NCBI RefSeq assembly: GCF_900113045.1
Contig: NZ_FONY01000005.1
Location: 1 to 64,000, forward strand
Direction of reading: 5' to 3'
Length of the DNA stretch: 64,000 nt
Source: Thermoflexibacter ruber
GTDB taxonomy: Bacteria; Bacteroidota; Bacteroidia; Cytophagales; Thermoflexibacteraceae
The position numbers and the translations under genes are program-made. This document shows, piece after piece, positions 53,431 through 62,405 of the stretch. How positions within the stretch are numbered: position 1 is the stretch's first letter; each line of letters opens with the position of its first letter. The notes under the pieces were generated by a model. The model was given only the letters and a program-made list of their open reading frames with translations. It had not been told where the DNA came from and did no database searches.

Positions 53431-55005
53431 TCATTTTGCTTTCAAATGAAAAATAATTTCCGAATACGCTCCTTTATCTTTTTCTGTTCTGTTCAGAACA
53501 GGACGTTTGTATTGATTGACAATTTGCATACCTGCCATTTCTGCAATTTGTGGATATAGATTATTTTTATCGTTTGCCACTAAAAAAATATCGTAATCAT
53601 CAGCCAAAAATCTTTTGCAGTTATTTAGCACGTTGGCAATGCCTTTTGCGTAATCTTGTTGGGCTTGTTTCGTTTGTTTTTTTGCCATAGAGCCTATCTC
53701 TTGCTCGTCTTTTCTTTCAAAACCAAACAAATCATAGGCGTAGGCGTGCTGTTCGTGGTAGTCAATTAAACCGACATACGGCGGACTTGAAAAAATACCT
53801 TTTATTTTTTGTTTTTGGGCTAATTCGTAAAATGCAGGAAATTTGTTTTCTAATTCTGCAAAAATGTCTATTGTTTCCGAATTACCATTTAGGCAATATT
53901 GAAACGTATTAGTCCGCAATTTTAAAAATTCTGCAAATCGTTGAATAGTGTCTTTGCAATACCTTTCCCACCAAGAAACTATTGAAAACAAAGGTTTGCA
54001 AATTTTTCCGTGCTTGGCACAGTAGTAAGTAGTAGTTACGGGTTCTACCAAAGTCGCCAAATCTGCGTGAGTGGTTGCCCTGCAACTGCGAATAGTACGG
54101 CTCAAAATCACGGTAAGCACTTTTTTGGTATGTGGGTTTTGTACGTTTTTGATTTGTTCAAATACAAAATCAATTTCGTTACGAACCGTTTGCAAATACC
54201 ACTTGCCTAAAAAAGTATGCTGTTGGTCTTGCTTAATCTTTATTTGATATTTGCCTACTAACTCATTAAATTTTTCCAACATAACCTTTTCGTGTATTTC
54301 GGTGTAGGCTTTTTCATCAATTTCTTTTTTTCTTACCTTAATCTTAAATTCGGGTGAGGGGAAATATTTTTTATCGTATTCCGTTAAAAAGTCGGAAAGT
54401 TCTTTTTCAAAGGCAAGGTGTGGCGAATTGGCTACAAATTTTTTTAGATTTTTGCTTATTTGTTCTATTTCTTGATAAAGGTTTGCCAAATCCACTTTTG
54501 AAACTTTTACGTTGCCTATCAAAGCATTAAAAGCCGAAACATCTACACCAATGGCGTGTATGCCCAACTCATTAGCTTGTACCAAGGTTGTACCACTGCC
54601 ACAAAAGGGGTCAAGCACAATATCGCCTTTTTTGAAAAAAGTTTGGGTTTTAAATTCGTCTGTATGGTCGTCTAAAAAGTATTCTACTAACTGCGGAATA
54701 TACTTGCCTTTGTAAGGGTGCAAGCGGTGTACGTGTTTGGTAGTTTCGGCTTCTTTCAGGTGTTCAAAACTCAAAGCCCAATTCAAATCACTGCCCAATT
54801 TATCTTTCCAATCCAACTCACGACTTCCGTAATAGCCTTCGTAATATTTAATAAGTTCTTGTTTGTCAATCAGAACTGTTCCATTATTTCCTGCTTTGGG
54901 TATTCTGCCATAATTTACCAAGTAGGAAATGTTGGAAGTAGTTACATTTTTGCTGATATATCGGCTTGCAAACTCTGCGGCTTCTTTGAGAGTGAGAAAC
55001 TCCAT
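53431..55005 (-). CDS. DNA methyltransferase of the TdeIII-like restriction-modification system
   Basis: The protein has 524 residues. An N-terminal helix-turn-helix of excisionase/MerR type (LTLKEAAEFASRYISKN) leads to the AdoMet-binding motif I DPFCGSGTT (132-140). The amination motif SSPPY (Y410) comes far later, so the target-recognition region lies between, the order of alpha-class amino-methyltransferases. SPPY is most common in N4-cytosine enzymes, but N6-adenine cannot be excluded. It modifies host DNA to protect it from the nuclease encoded 4 bp downstream. The start is 36 bp after lysS ends, so it may be partly co-transcribed from the lysS promoter. Confidence 0.88.
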   Translation of the reverse strand: MEFLTLKEAAEFASRYISKNVTTSNISYLVNYGRIPKAGNNGTVLIDKQELIKYYEGYYGSRELDWKDKLGSDLNWALSFEHLKEAETTKHVHRLHPYKGKYIPQLVEYFLDDHTDEFKTQTFFKKGDIVLDPFCGSGTTLVQANELGIHAIGVDVSAFNALIGNVKVSKVDLANLYQEIEQISKNLKKFVANSPHLAFEKELSDFLTEYDKKYFPSPEFKIKVRKKEIDEKAYTEIHEKVMLEKFNELVGKYQIKIKQDQQHTFLGKWYLQTVRNEIDFVFEQIKNVQNPHTKKVLTVILSRTIRSCRATTHADLATLVEPVTTTYYCAKHGKICKPLFSIVSWWERYCKDTIQRFAEFLKLRTNTFQYCLNGNSETIDIFAELENKFPAFYELAQKQKIKGIFSSPPYVGLIDYHEQHAYAYDLFGFERKDEQEIGSMAKKQTKQAQQDYAKGIANVLNNCKRFLADDYDIFLVANDKNNLYPQIAEMAGMQIVNQYKRPVLNRTEKDKGAYSEIIFHLKAK

Positions 55006-55041
55006 TGGCTATTCATTTTTTTATTAATACGTAAAAACAAC

Positions 55042-56760
55042 TTAACTCACCCACTTTTCTACCTCTTCTTTGCTTGGTAGCTTTACTTCTAACTTCATTT
55101 TCTTTCTCATGCCACCTAAGTCATTGAATAGTTTGTTGGCGTTAGCTTTTTTCAAGTCCTCTATGGTTAAAAAGCCTAATTTTTGAATAATAGGGATTAT
55201 TTCCTCTGGTACACCTATGTTTACATAGTCCTGTACCTCAGCCAATTTCACCTTTTGTTCAGGTTTCATTTGAGGGAAGAAAAGCACTTCTTGGATAGAC
55301 GAATTGTTAGTCATGAGCATTGTCAGGCGGTCTATTCCTATGCCAATACCCGCAGTGGGCGGCATACCGTACTCCAAAGCACGCAAGAAATCCTCGTCCA
55401 TTGCCATCGCCTCCTCGTCCCCCCTTTCTGCCAATTTGAGTTGCTCCTCAAAGCGTTCTCTTTGGTCTATGGGGTCATTTAATTCCGAATAAGCATTGGC
55501 TACTTCTTTTCCATTCACAAAAAGCTCAAAGCGTTCTACAAAACCTGCTTTGCTTCTGTGTTTTTTCGTCAGAGGCGACATTTCCACAGGATAATCTATG
55601 ATAAAAGTAGGCTGAATCAAGTTTGCTTCTACTTTTTCTCCAAAAATTTCGTCTATGAGTTTGCCCTTACCCATCGTTTCATCTACTTCTATTTTCCATT
55701 CTCTACAAAGTTGGCGCAAGGCTGTTTCATCATAGTTCTCTATGTCCACTCCTGTATATTTGGCGATTGCCTCTGTGATAGAAAGTTTGGCAAAAGGCGC
55801 ATGGAAATTAATGATGTTTTCTCCTACTTTTATCTCCGTAGTTCCGTGTACTGCTAAAGCTACTTTTTCAAAAATTTCCTCTGTAATGCCCATCATCCAA
55901 TGGTAATCCTTGTACGCCACATAAAACTCCAAAGCAGTAAACTCAGGGTTGTGTGTTCTATCCATGCCTTCGTTGCGGAACATCTTGCCAAATTCATAGA
56001 CTCCATCAAAACCACCTACAATTAATCGCTTCAAATACAGCTCATTAGCAATACGCATATACAAAGGCATATCCAAGGTATTGTGGTGCGTTTTGAAAGG
56101 ACGCGCCGCCGCCCCTCCATGAATAGGTTGCAAAATGGGAGTTTCTACCTCGAGCCAGCCTTTTTCGTCAAATATTTTCCTCATGGTAGAAATAATTTTT
56201 GCCCGCTTGATAAAAATATCTTTGGTCTGTGGGTTAATAATCAAGTCAGCATAGCGTTGGCGATAGCGAAACTCTACATCAGTAACAGCATCATATACAT
56301 TACCCTGCTCATCAGTCTTTACTATGGGCAAGGGTTTTAACGACTTAGTAAGTAGCTTAAATTCAGTTACATGAATAGTAATTTCTCCTGTTTGAGTAGT
56401 AAAAACAAAACCTTTTGCCCCGATAATATCTCCAATGTCCAAGAGCTTCTTGAAAACGGTATTGTAGAGTGTTTTGTCTTCAGTTGGGCAAAGGTCATCT
56501 CTACGAAAGTAGAGTTGGATACGCCCTGTCGCATCTTGCAACTCTGCAAAAGAAGCGTTACCCATGATGCGAAAACCCATCAATCGCCCTGCAATAGATA
56601 CGTTTTTGTAGTCTATTTTTCGCCTCTCATAATTTTGGAGAATATCTCTGGCAGTTACGTTTACCTCGTACAGTTCAGCAGGATAAGGGTCAATGCCCAA
56701 TTTCATTAGTTCCTCTCTCTTTTGTCTGCGCTGAATTTCTGGCTCACTTAGATTTTGCAT
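55042..56760 (-). CDS. lysS: Lysyl-tRNA synthetase, class II
   Basis: The protein has 572 residues. The N-terminal OB fold (VSIAGRLMGFRIMGNASFAEL) is followed by the class II catalytic core: motif 1 near FIKRAKIISTMRKIFDEKGWLEVETPIL, motif 2 in FRNEGMDRTHNPEFTALEFY, and motif 3 in GMPPTAGIGIGIDRLTML. It charges tRNA-Lys. After the usual end (SIQEVLFFPQMKPE) there is an extension of ~65 residues with a helix-hairpin-helix-like segment (VPEEIIPIIQKLGFLTIEDL); I recall such tails in other Bacteroidota LysRS. It sits upstream of the restriction-modification pair. Confidence 0.96.
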   Translation of the reverse strand: MQNLSEPEIQRRQKREELMKLGIDPYPAELYEVNVTARDILQNYERRKIDYKNVSIAGRLMGFRIMGNASFAELQDATGRIQLYFRRDDLCPTEDKTLYNTVFKKLLDIGDIIGAKGFVFTTQTGEITIHVTEFKLLTKSLKPLPIVKTDEQGNVYDAVTDVEFRYRQRYADLIINPQTKDIFIKRAKIISTMRKIFDEKGWLEVETPILQPIHGGAAARPFKTHHNTLDMPLYMRIANELYLKRLIVGGFDGVYEFGKMFRNEGMDRTHNPEFTALEFYVAYKDYHWMMGITEEIFEKVALAVHGTTEIKVGENIINFHAPFAKLSITEAIAKYTGVDIENYDETALRQLCREWKIEVDETMGKGKLIDEIFGEKVEANLIQPTFIIDYPVEMSPLTKKHRSKAGFVERFELFVNGKEVANAYSELNDPIDQRERFEEQLKLAERGDEEAMAMDEDFLRALEYGMPPTAGIGIGIDRLTMLMTNNSSIQEVLFFPQMKPEQKVKLAEVQDYVNIGVPEEIIPIIQKLGFLTIEDLKKANANKLFNDLGGMRKKMKLEVKLPSKEEVEKWVS

Positions 56761-56954
56761 TGTTTTATTTTTAATCTATAATCTATTAATTTGAAATCTG
56801 GAATGAAACATAAATCATTTTATTTCAGATTGGTTTTAAGCTATTGCTTGCAAAAATACGCAAAGAAGTGTTTTTTTAAAAAAAAACGATAGATATGACT
56901 AATTAATTATTTTAGATAAGTAATTCAACAAATTAAAATGTTCCTTTGCCTCTA

Positions 56955-57039
56955 TCTAAATCTTTCCCTTGTGGGGGAAGACTTTGTGAGTATCAATATT
57001 TTGACTCCCTTCCCAAGAGAGAAGGGTTGGGATGGGGCA
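56955..57039. repeat. Dispersed Bacteroidota-type intergenic repeat element
   Basis: The ~85-bp unit reads TCTAAATCTTTCCC-GTGGGGGAAGACTTTG followed by TTTTGACTCCCTTCCC and GAAGGGTTGGGATGGGGC, so it has two C-run/G-run stem-loops. Elements of this wording occur between genes in many Bacteroidota genomes as I recall; only one copy lies in this window. Confidence 0.6.
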
Positions 57040-57188
57040 GTTATAAAACTATATTTATTCAGACCTAAGTGCTTGTAAAACAAAATATTATATATTCAAT
57101 TTGTCTGATTACTTATCACTAAATCCATTTGAAAAATATAAAATCAAAAATATTTACATAAATTTAACAAAAAATAAATGTTATAACA

Positions 57189-57219
57189 TTTGTTGTTTTG
57201 ACATTTATTTATAACTTTG
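57189..57219 (+). promoter_or_regulatory. Promoter of the yceI gene
   Basis: TTTG (57189-57192) and TAACTTTG (57212-57219) are separated by 19 bp, a perfect Bacteroidota promoter. The predicted leader is ~45 nt. Confidence 0.75.
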
Positions 57220-57272
57220 CGTCGTGATATATGTAAAAACATTAATCGTTAAAACAATAAATTTTTAAAATT

Positions 57273-57797
57273 ATGGCAAAGTGGACAGTAGATACAAATC
57301 ACTCGGAAGTACAGTTTAAAGTAAAGCACTTGGTTATCTCAACCGTTACAGGAACTTTTAATAAGTTTTCTGCGGAATTAGAAGCGGAGAAAGAAGATTT
57401 TACAGATGCTAAGATTTCTTTTTCTGCGGATATTGATAGCATAGATACTAACAATGAACAACGTGATGCACACTTAAAGTCTGATGACTTTTTTAATGCT
57501 GAGAAATTCCCTCAAATGACTTTCAAGTCTTCTTCTTTAGAAAAAAGCAACGGTAAATACATACTAAAAGGAGATTTGACCATACGTAATATTACGAAGC
57601 CTGTTGTATTAGACGTAGAGTTAGGAGGAGTAGCTACTGACCCTTACGGTCAAACAAAGGCTGGATTTGAAGCAGTAGGAAAAATCAATCGCAAAGAGTT
57701 TGGTTTGATGTGGTCAGCAGTTACCGAAGCAGGTGGAGTAGTAGTAAGTGATGAGGTAAAGATTTTGCTTAACATACAGTTTGTAAAGCAAAATTAA
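57273..57797 (+). CDS. YceI-family lipid/isoprenoid-binding lipocalin-like protein
   Basis: The protein has 174 residues and fills one YceI domain: WTVDTNHSEVQFKVKHLVISTVTGTF at the start, DAHLKSDDFFNAEKFPQMTFKS in the middle, and GFEAVGKINRKEFGLMW near the end. YceI proteins form a beta-barrel that binds polyisoprenoid or amphiphilic molecules. There is no signal peptide, so this version should be cytoplasmic, unlike E. coli YceI. It has a consensus promoter and a hairpin terminator and is monocistronic. Confidence 0.92.
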   Translation: MAKWTVDTNHSEVQFKVKHLVISTVTGTFNKFSAELEAEKEDFTDAKISFSADIDSIDTNNEQRDAHLKSDDFFNAEKFPQMTFKSSSLEKSNGKYILKGDLTIRNITKPVVLDVELGGVATDPYGQTKAGFEAVGKINRKEFGLMWSAVTEAGGVVVSDEVKILLNIQFVKQN

Positions 57798-57809
57798 TTC
57801 TCTCTGTCC

Positions 57810-57842
57810 AGACCTATGAGGTTTTACAAATCTTATAGGTCT
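57810..57842. terminator. Terminator between yceI and the nif3-like gene
   Basis: An 11-bp stem (AGACCTATGAG 57810-57820 with CTTATAGGTCT 57832-57842, one G-T pair) lies between convergent genes and overlaps the stop codon of the nif3-like gene. No long T-run is present, so termination strength is uncertain. Confidence 0.6.
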
Positions 57843-58944
57843 AAGTTTCTGTAAAGTAGGTTATTGGATTGGTATTGGTTTCTGAAACATACAAAGTTAG
57901 ATTCTCAAACTTCTTAGCCAATAGTTCAGCTAAAAGTTCTTTGGTAAACTGTTCACTTTCATAATGCCCTATGTCTGCAATAACGATTTGCCCGTCTGCA
58001 TCAAAAAATTCGTGGTATTTGTAATCAGAAGTAATAAAAAAATCTGCCCCAGAGGCAATGGCATTGCGAAGCAAAAAACCTCCTGCACCTCCACAGACTG
58101 CTATTTTTTTTACTTTTTTGCCTAAAAGTTGGGTGTGTCTGATGCAAGTGAGCTGCATTTTTTCTTTCAAGTACTTCAAAAATTCTTGCTCACTCATAGA
58201 TTCTGGCAGATTGCCTATCATTCCACTACCCACTTCCTGATTTTCATTTTCCAAAAGGTGAAGATAATAAGCTACTTCTTCGTAAGGGTGTGCCTTTCGC
58301 ATAGCATTTAATACTTGACTTTCCAGATGAGCGGGTAAGATAACTTCTATTCTCATTTCTTGCACTTTTTCAAGTTTACCAGCTTCGCCTATGTGGGGCG
58401 AGGCTTTTTCATTAGGTTGGAATGTACCCTCGCCCACAACGGTAAAACTGCAATTTGAGTAATTACCTATATTACCTGCTCCAGCAGCAGAAAGCGCATT
58501 TAACACTTTGTCTGCATCATTTACAGGAACAAAGGTAGTCAGTTTTTTAAGCAAGTTTTTTTTAGGAAGAAGAACTTTGGTGTGAGTTAATCCTATTTTC
58601 TGAGCTATTTTGGCATTTACTCCGTTTAGCACATTGTCTAAATTGGTATGAATGGCATAAATAGCAATATCATTTTTAATTGCCTCAATCACTGTGCGTT
58701 CTACATAATTTTTACCTATCAATTTTTTTAAGCCACTAAAAATAATAGGGTGATGGGCTATGATAAAATTGCATTTTTTAGAGATGGCTTCATCTACAAT
58801 ACTTTTTATACAATCCAAAGTCAATAATACGCCTGTAATTTCTTGGCTTAGATTCCCTATGATTAGTCCTGAGTTATCATAGCTTTCTTGATAGGACACG
58901 GGAGCTGTCTGTTCTAAATACTGTACGATTTCTCTGATTGTCAT
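57841..58944 (-). CDS. Nif3-like dinuclear metal-centre protein (YbgI/DUF34 family)
   Basis: The protein has 367 residues. Metal-binding motifs of the family are present: the first histidines in FIIAHHPIIFSGLKKL, AIHTNLDNV, and near the end ADIGHYESEQ. A PII/CutA-like insert (~residues 120-230, ending HPYEEVAYYLHLLEN) makes it the long form found in Bacteroidota and Firmicutes. The family forms hexameric toroids with two metals; its enzymatic role is unsettled (some members are annotated as GTP cyclohydrolase type 2). It is the last gene of a three-gene minus-strand operon, 18 bp after the yjjX-like gene. Confidence 0.92.
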   Translation of the reverse strand: MTIREIVQYLEQTAPVSYQESYDNSGLIIGNLSQEITGVLLTLDCIKSIVDEAISKKCNFIIAHHPIIFSGLKKLIGKNYVERTVIEAIKNDIAIYAIHTNLDNVLNGVNAKIAQKIGLTHTKVLLPKKNLLKKLTTFVPVNDADKVLNALSAAGAGNIGNYSNCSFTVVGEGTFQPNEKASPHIGEAGKLEKVQEMRIEVILPAHLESQVLNAMRKAHPYEEVAYYLHLLENENQEVGSGMIGNLPESMSEQEFLKYLKEKMQLTCIRHTQLLGKKVKKIAVCGGAGGFLLRNAIASGADFFITSDYKYHEFFDADGQIVIADIGHYESEQFTKELLAELLAKKFENLTLYVSETNTNPITYFTET

Positions 58945-58962
58945 TAATGCTATTAAGTTTTA

Positions 58963-59490
58963 CTAATACAATAAGGGATTAACGAAAGGAATTAAAGCAA
59001 AGCAGACCGCAGGAGCATATAATCCAGCGCGGTCTATTTCACCGTGAGTCAGAATCCCTACTGAACCTAAGTGATGCTTAGAATTGACTTTACCAAAAAC
59101 AATATCATCTGCTTCGCCAAGTTCTTTGCCTTGTTGGACAAGGGTGACTACTTGGTGGGGAAGTTGGAAGGAGGCTGTGCGAGATTCTCCTTTTTTATCT
59201 TTAGAAAGAATAATTATCCAAGCAAAAGCATACATTTCATTATCTTTTTTCTCTATTCCTCCTTCAATACCTACCCAAAAATCGGAGTTTTCCACTTTTT
59301 TTTGTGCATTTTTCACTCTGTTCAATGCCCCTTGGTAAGTTTCTATATCTGAAAAAGGCTGGTCGCTCACCATAGAAGGAACGTTTATCCCAATAATTTC
59401 AAATACATCATCTATTTTCATCTGTTCAAATCCTTCCCTTACTGCTCTGATTTTCGCTGGATTTTGAGAGGCTACCACTATCTTTTTCAT
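58963..59490 (-). CDS. yjjX: Inosine/xanthosine triphosphatase (YjjX family)
   Basis: The protein has 175 residues. It begins KKIVVASQNPAKIRAVREGF and contains GINVPSMVSDQPFSDIETYQGALNRV, FWVGIEGGIEKKDNEMYAFAW and GSVGILTHGEIDRAGLY, the conserved blocks of the ITP/XTP phosphatase family (NTPase_I-T). It removes non-canonical purine nucleotides from the pool. Its ATG shares one base with the stop codon of the upstream lipoprotein gene (TAATG), indicating translational coupling. Confidence 0.9.
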   Translation of the reverse strand: MKKIVVASQNPAKIRAVREGFEQMKIDDVFEIIGINVPSMVSDQPFSDIETYQGALNRVKNAQKKVENSDFWVGIEGGIEKKDNEMYAFAWIIILSKDKKGESRTASFQLPHQVVTLVQQGKELGEADDIVFGKVNSKHHLGSVGILTHGEIDRAGLYAPAVCFALIPFVNPLLY

Positions 59491-60965
59491 TATCTTATCA
59501 AGAATGTAATCTGACGTACTACTTCTGGGTTTTTCAAATCTTTTACTTTAATGATGAGATTATGAGTATCTACTACTCGGCTATCAGGTACCCTAAAACG
59601 ATTGACACTATTAGGATTAGCAAAGTCAAAAGGCAAAGTAATATCTTCTCCTTTGAGATTGACTATAGTAGCTTCCTGCCCCGGCGGTCCCCAGAGAATT
59701 TGGATATACTCCAACCCACTATCATCTTCTATTTTTCCTTCTATCTGCACCGTCTGCCCTCTCCCCACTATATTAGCTGATGTAGGACTAAGCACAAGTT
59801 CTTTACCATCTACATATACGTTAGCAATAAAGATTACAGGAGGCTCATCTCTGATGACGGTAATTAGTATGCGGATAGGAGTAGCAAGGTTGCCTGCAAT
59901 ATCTCTCACTGAGATAATTAACTCGTAAATAGACCCTGCTGGAGCATTAGCTGGTGGTTGGAAAAGATTTGGATTGGCACTTGCGAAGAGTTCTGCCAAG
60001 TTTACATTCGTTGCACCATTGAGATTTCTTTCAAAAACTACTCTTCGGGGTTGATTTACTTCATTAAAAGTAACTGTCAGTGTTCCTAACCCTCTGTTGT
60101 CAGTAGCCGTGCCTTCTAAAATTCTAAAATTACTTCCTTCTATTAGGTTTACTTCTCGGTTGGCATTAATTTGAGGACTGGTTCTGGTAATATTCAGCGA
60201 AGGGGCTTGGTCATCACAGTTAATAATGAAATTGAAACTTTGGGAGGCAGAGTTCCCCTCTCCGTCTAAGGCAGTAACGGTCAGCCTCAGTATTCTTCCA
60301 TCTGGAATGTTACTTGGGATTCGTATGTCGCGGTCGAAAAGTCCTACAAGTCTTACCGTGTCGCTATTGACTACTCTTGCTGTATTGAGCAAATTAGCCG
60401 CTCCATCGTTCAAAGAAACTCTGACTTCCCTAATACGGATATTGTCAGTAATCAGACCTGCTAATTGGATAATAGACGAACGACAAGTAATAAAATTACC
60501 AGTAATATCTCTTTCTGGAGCTACCCCTACCCCTGTGCTTATAACTAATAAGTTATTGATTCTTGGAGGACGATTATCACCAAGTAGTTCAAAAATAGTA
60601 TCTTTGGGGACAGATTGTAATTTTGAAAAGTCTTGTAATCTCACAGATAGGTTGTAAATTCCTAAAGGAGCATCTTTAGGAATAGGAATTTTCAAGGTAT
60701 CTTCATAACGCCTACCTTTGATAGAACGGCGGCTAAAGTATCTCCATGGGTTATTTGCGGGAGGTACTTGCCGATTGATGCTGACAGTAACAGAGTCTAA
60801 GCGACTATTGTCCCGATAAGTTAAGAATATCTGAATAGTATCTTGTATGTGGTAAACAAGACGCAGGTTATTTACATCCTGAATAGTAGGCGCAATTTTG
60901 TCCACAATAGGAATACAAGACCATATCAAAGCAAGACATAAAAGTAAATACTGAGTGCGTTTCAT
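59490..60965 (-). CDS. Lipoprotein with Ig-like beta-sandwich domains, function unknown
   Basis: The protein has 491 residues. A lipoprotein signal peptide (YLLLCLALIWSC, lipid at C17) is followed by four or five Ig-like repeats of ~90 residues, each opening with a proline-rich DxxPP/DxAP turn (DKIAPTIQDV, DNRPPRINNL, DDQAPSLNIT, RDEPPVIFIA) and containing a TDNRGLGTL-like loop. This resembles DUF4625-type and Ig domains in Bacteroidota surface lipoproteins. No enzyme motif is visible. The stop overlaps the yjjX start by one base. Function unknown; a periplasmic or surface scaffold is plausible. Confidence 0.75.
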   Translation of the reverse strand: MKRTQYLLLCLALIWSCIPIVDKIAPTIQDVNNLRLVYHIQDTIQIFLTYRDNSRLDSVTVSINRQVPPANNPWRYFSRRSIKGRRYEDTLKIPIPKDAPLGIYNLSVRLQDFSKLQSVPKDTIFELLGDNRPPRINNLLVISTGVGVAPERDITGNFITCRSSIIQLAGLITDNIRIREVRVSLNDGAANLLNTARVVNSDTVRLVGLFDRDIRIPSNIPDGRILRLTVTALDGEGNSASQSFNFIINCDDQAPSLNITRTSPQINANREVNLIEGSNFRILEGTATDNRGLGTLTVTFNEVNQPRRVVFERNLNGATNVNLAELFASANPNLFQPPANAPAGSIYELIISVRDIAGNLATPIRILITVIRDEPPVIFIANVYVDGKELVLSPTSANIVGRGQTVQIEGKIEDDSGLEYIQILWGPPGQEATIVNLKGEDITLPFDFANPNSVNRFRVPDSRVVDTHNLIIKVKDLKNPEVVRQITFLIR

Positions 60966-61071
60966 GTTAGTAGCTTTCTCAAAAAATTTATGTGCTAATA
61001 TACAAAATTTATTTCTAAAATTTAAACTTAGTTAAATTAAGTTCAAACTTCATGTTTTAAAGCCAAAACTT

Positions 61072-62355
61072 TTATATCATTCCTTCGATGCTTCCAAAAA
61101 CAAAACCACTGATGACTTTAGGGTAAAAATACGTTGATTTTTGAGGCAGAGTATAACCACTTTGGCAAACTTGTTTGATTTGAGTAATGCTAACAGGATT
61201 GACGATGAAGGCAGCCTGTGCTTTGCCCTGCAATACTTCTGTTACACACTCTGTAAAATTGCGTTCATAATAGATATAAGGGCTACTTCTTTGCATTTTT
61301 CCTTCAATACCTAAGGCTTTTTGAAAAATGAAATAATGAAGCACTGTAAGGTCTAACTCTTTGATAATCTCTGGAAAATCCCATGAAATTTCTTTCAAAC
61401 TGCTCTCATGTAAAGTAATTTTAAAAGCACTGTCTTTGAATATTACTCCAAAAGTCCATCTTTTCCCACTAATTATCTCGTTCAAATCAAATACCCTGTC
61501 GACAGATTTAACGGTAAAATATTTAGCTAAGTTTTCTAAGAACGTGCTTTTGTCAAAATTAGCAAAATTTTTAAGCAGTCGGTGGGTAGGCAAAACTTTC
61601 AAATCATCGGACTCGCTATTGGTAAGGAAAATTAAGTGAAAATGATAACCCTCTTCGCCTGTAGCTAAAGAATTTTTTTTCATTTGCTTGTGCTTAAGCA
61701 GTAGGGAACTTTCGTATCGGTGATGACCGTCTGCCAAAATAATTTGTTTGTTTTTCAAATGATTCATAAAGATTTGAATAGTCTGTTCATTTTCTATTCT
61801 GGCTAATACATCTCTAACTCCTTGATAATCTTCAGTTTGACAAATTGGATTTTCCATAGCCTTGTCCATGTATTTTTCTAAGAGATGCTGTTGGTCAGTA
61901 TAGATGCCATGAGTCGGGCTGGTATGCAGTTGGGTTCTTTCTAAAAGTTCTACACGGTCATTCACAGCATGAGGAATAGTATTCTCGTGCCTGAGCAGTA
62001 TGTTATCTTCCCATTCATAAACTCGTATCATACAAATGAAACCTTTGCGACAAAGAGTTTCTGTATGCTCTGGCAACGAAAAATACTGGTAATATACATA
62101 GATAGCAGGCTTTTCATCTTGTATAATGATACCCTCTTTTTTCCATTTTTCTAATGTTGTCAAAGCTACTTCACCTGCACTTTTTCCATTCTGTAGCAAA
62201 GGGACAGAAAGATGAATACTGTTGTAAGGTTGATGATACAATTTTTGCCTTTGGGCTTCAGAAACCACATCAAAAAGTGGTGCTGTTAGCTGGTTGATGT
62301 TAGGAATTAAAAAATCATTGTATCGCCATGCGCGAAAAGGGCGAATATCTGCCAT
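61072..62355 (-). CDS. DUF1015 family protein
   Basis: The protein has 427 residues and full family length. It starts DIRPFRAWRYND with APLFDVVSEAQRQ, a variant of the usual APPYDVV, and has the strongly conserved ILADGHHRYESSLLLK motif and a C-terminal FYPKVISGFVF. The family is widespread and was sometimes found next to serine-biosynthesis genes; its activity is unresolved. It is separated from neighbours by 106 bp and 50 bp. Confidence 0.9.
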   Translation of the reverse strand: MADIRPFRAWRYNDFLIPNINQLTAPLFDVVSEAQRQKLYHQPYNSIHLSVPLLQNGKSAGEVALTTLEKWKKEGIIIQDEKPAIYVYYQYFSLPEHTETLCRKGFICMIRVYEWEDNILLRHENTIPHAVNDRVELLERTQLHTSPTHGIYTDQQHLLEKYMDKAMENPICQTEDYQGVRDVLARIENEQTIQIFMNHLKNKQIILADGHHRYESSLLLKHKQMKKNSLATGEEGYHFHLIFLTNSESDDLKVLPTHRLLKNFANFDKSTFLENLAKYFTVKSVDRVFDLNEIISGKRWTFGVIFKDSAFKITLHESSLKEISWDFPEIIKELDLTVLHYFIFQKALGIEGKMQRSSPYIYYERNFTECVTEVLQGKAQAAFIVNPVSITQIKQVCQSGYTLPQKSTYFYPKVISGFVFGSIEGMI

Positions 62356-62405
62356 ACTTTAAAAGAGTATAAAATACTAAAAATAAATTACTTATGAATT
62401 TCCGC

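Larger units (their letters stand above)
56761..57272. other. 512-bp intergenic region with repeat element and promoters
   Basis: No credible gene is present. It contains a possible lysS -7 box on the minus strand (TATTTTTG, 56858-56851), a palindromic G/C-run repeat element (56955-57039), an AT-rich stretch, and the yceI promoter (57189-57219). A 44-codon frame at 56938 merely translates the repeat. Confidence 0.75.

Noticed and set aside
56938-57072. A 44-codon frame between lysS and yceI
   Set aside because: It translates a palindromic repeat element (TPFPREKGWDGAV is the usual junk product of such repeats) and has no promoter or family match.
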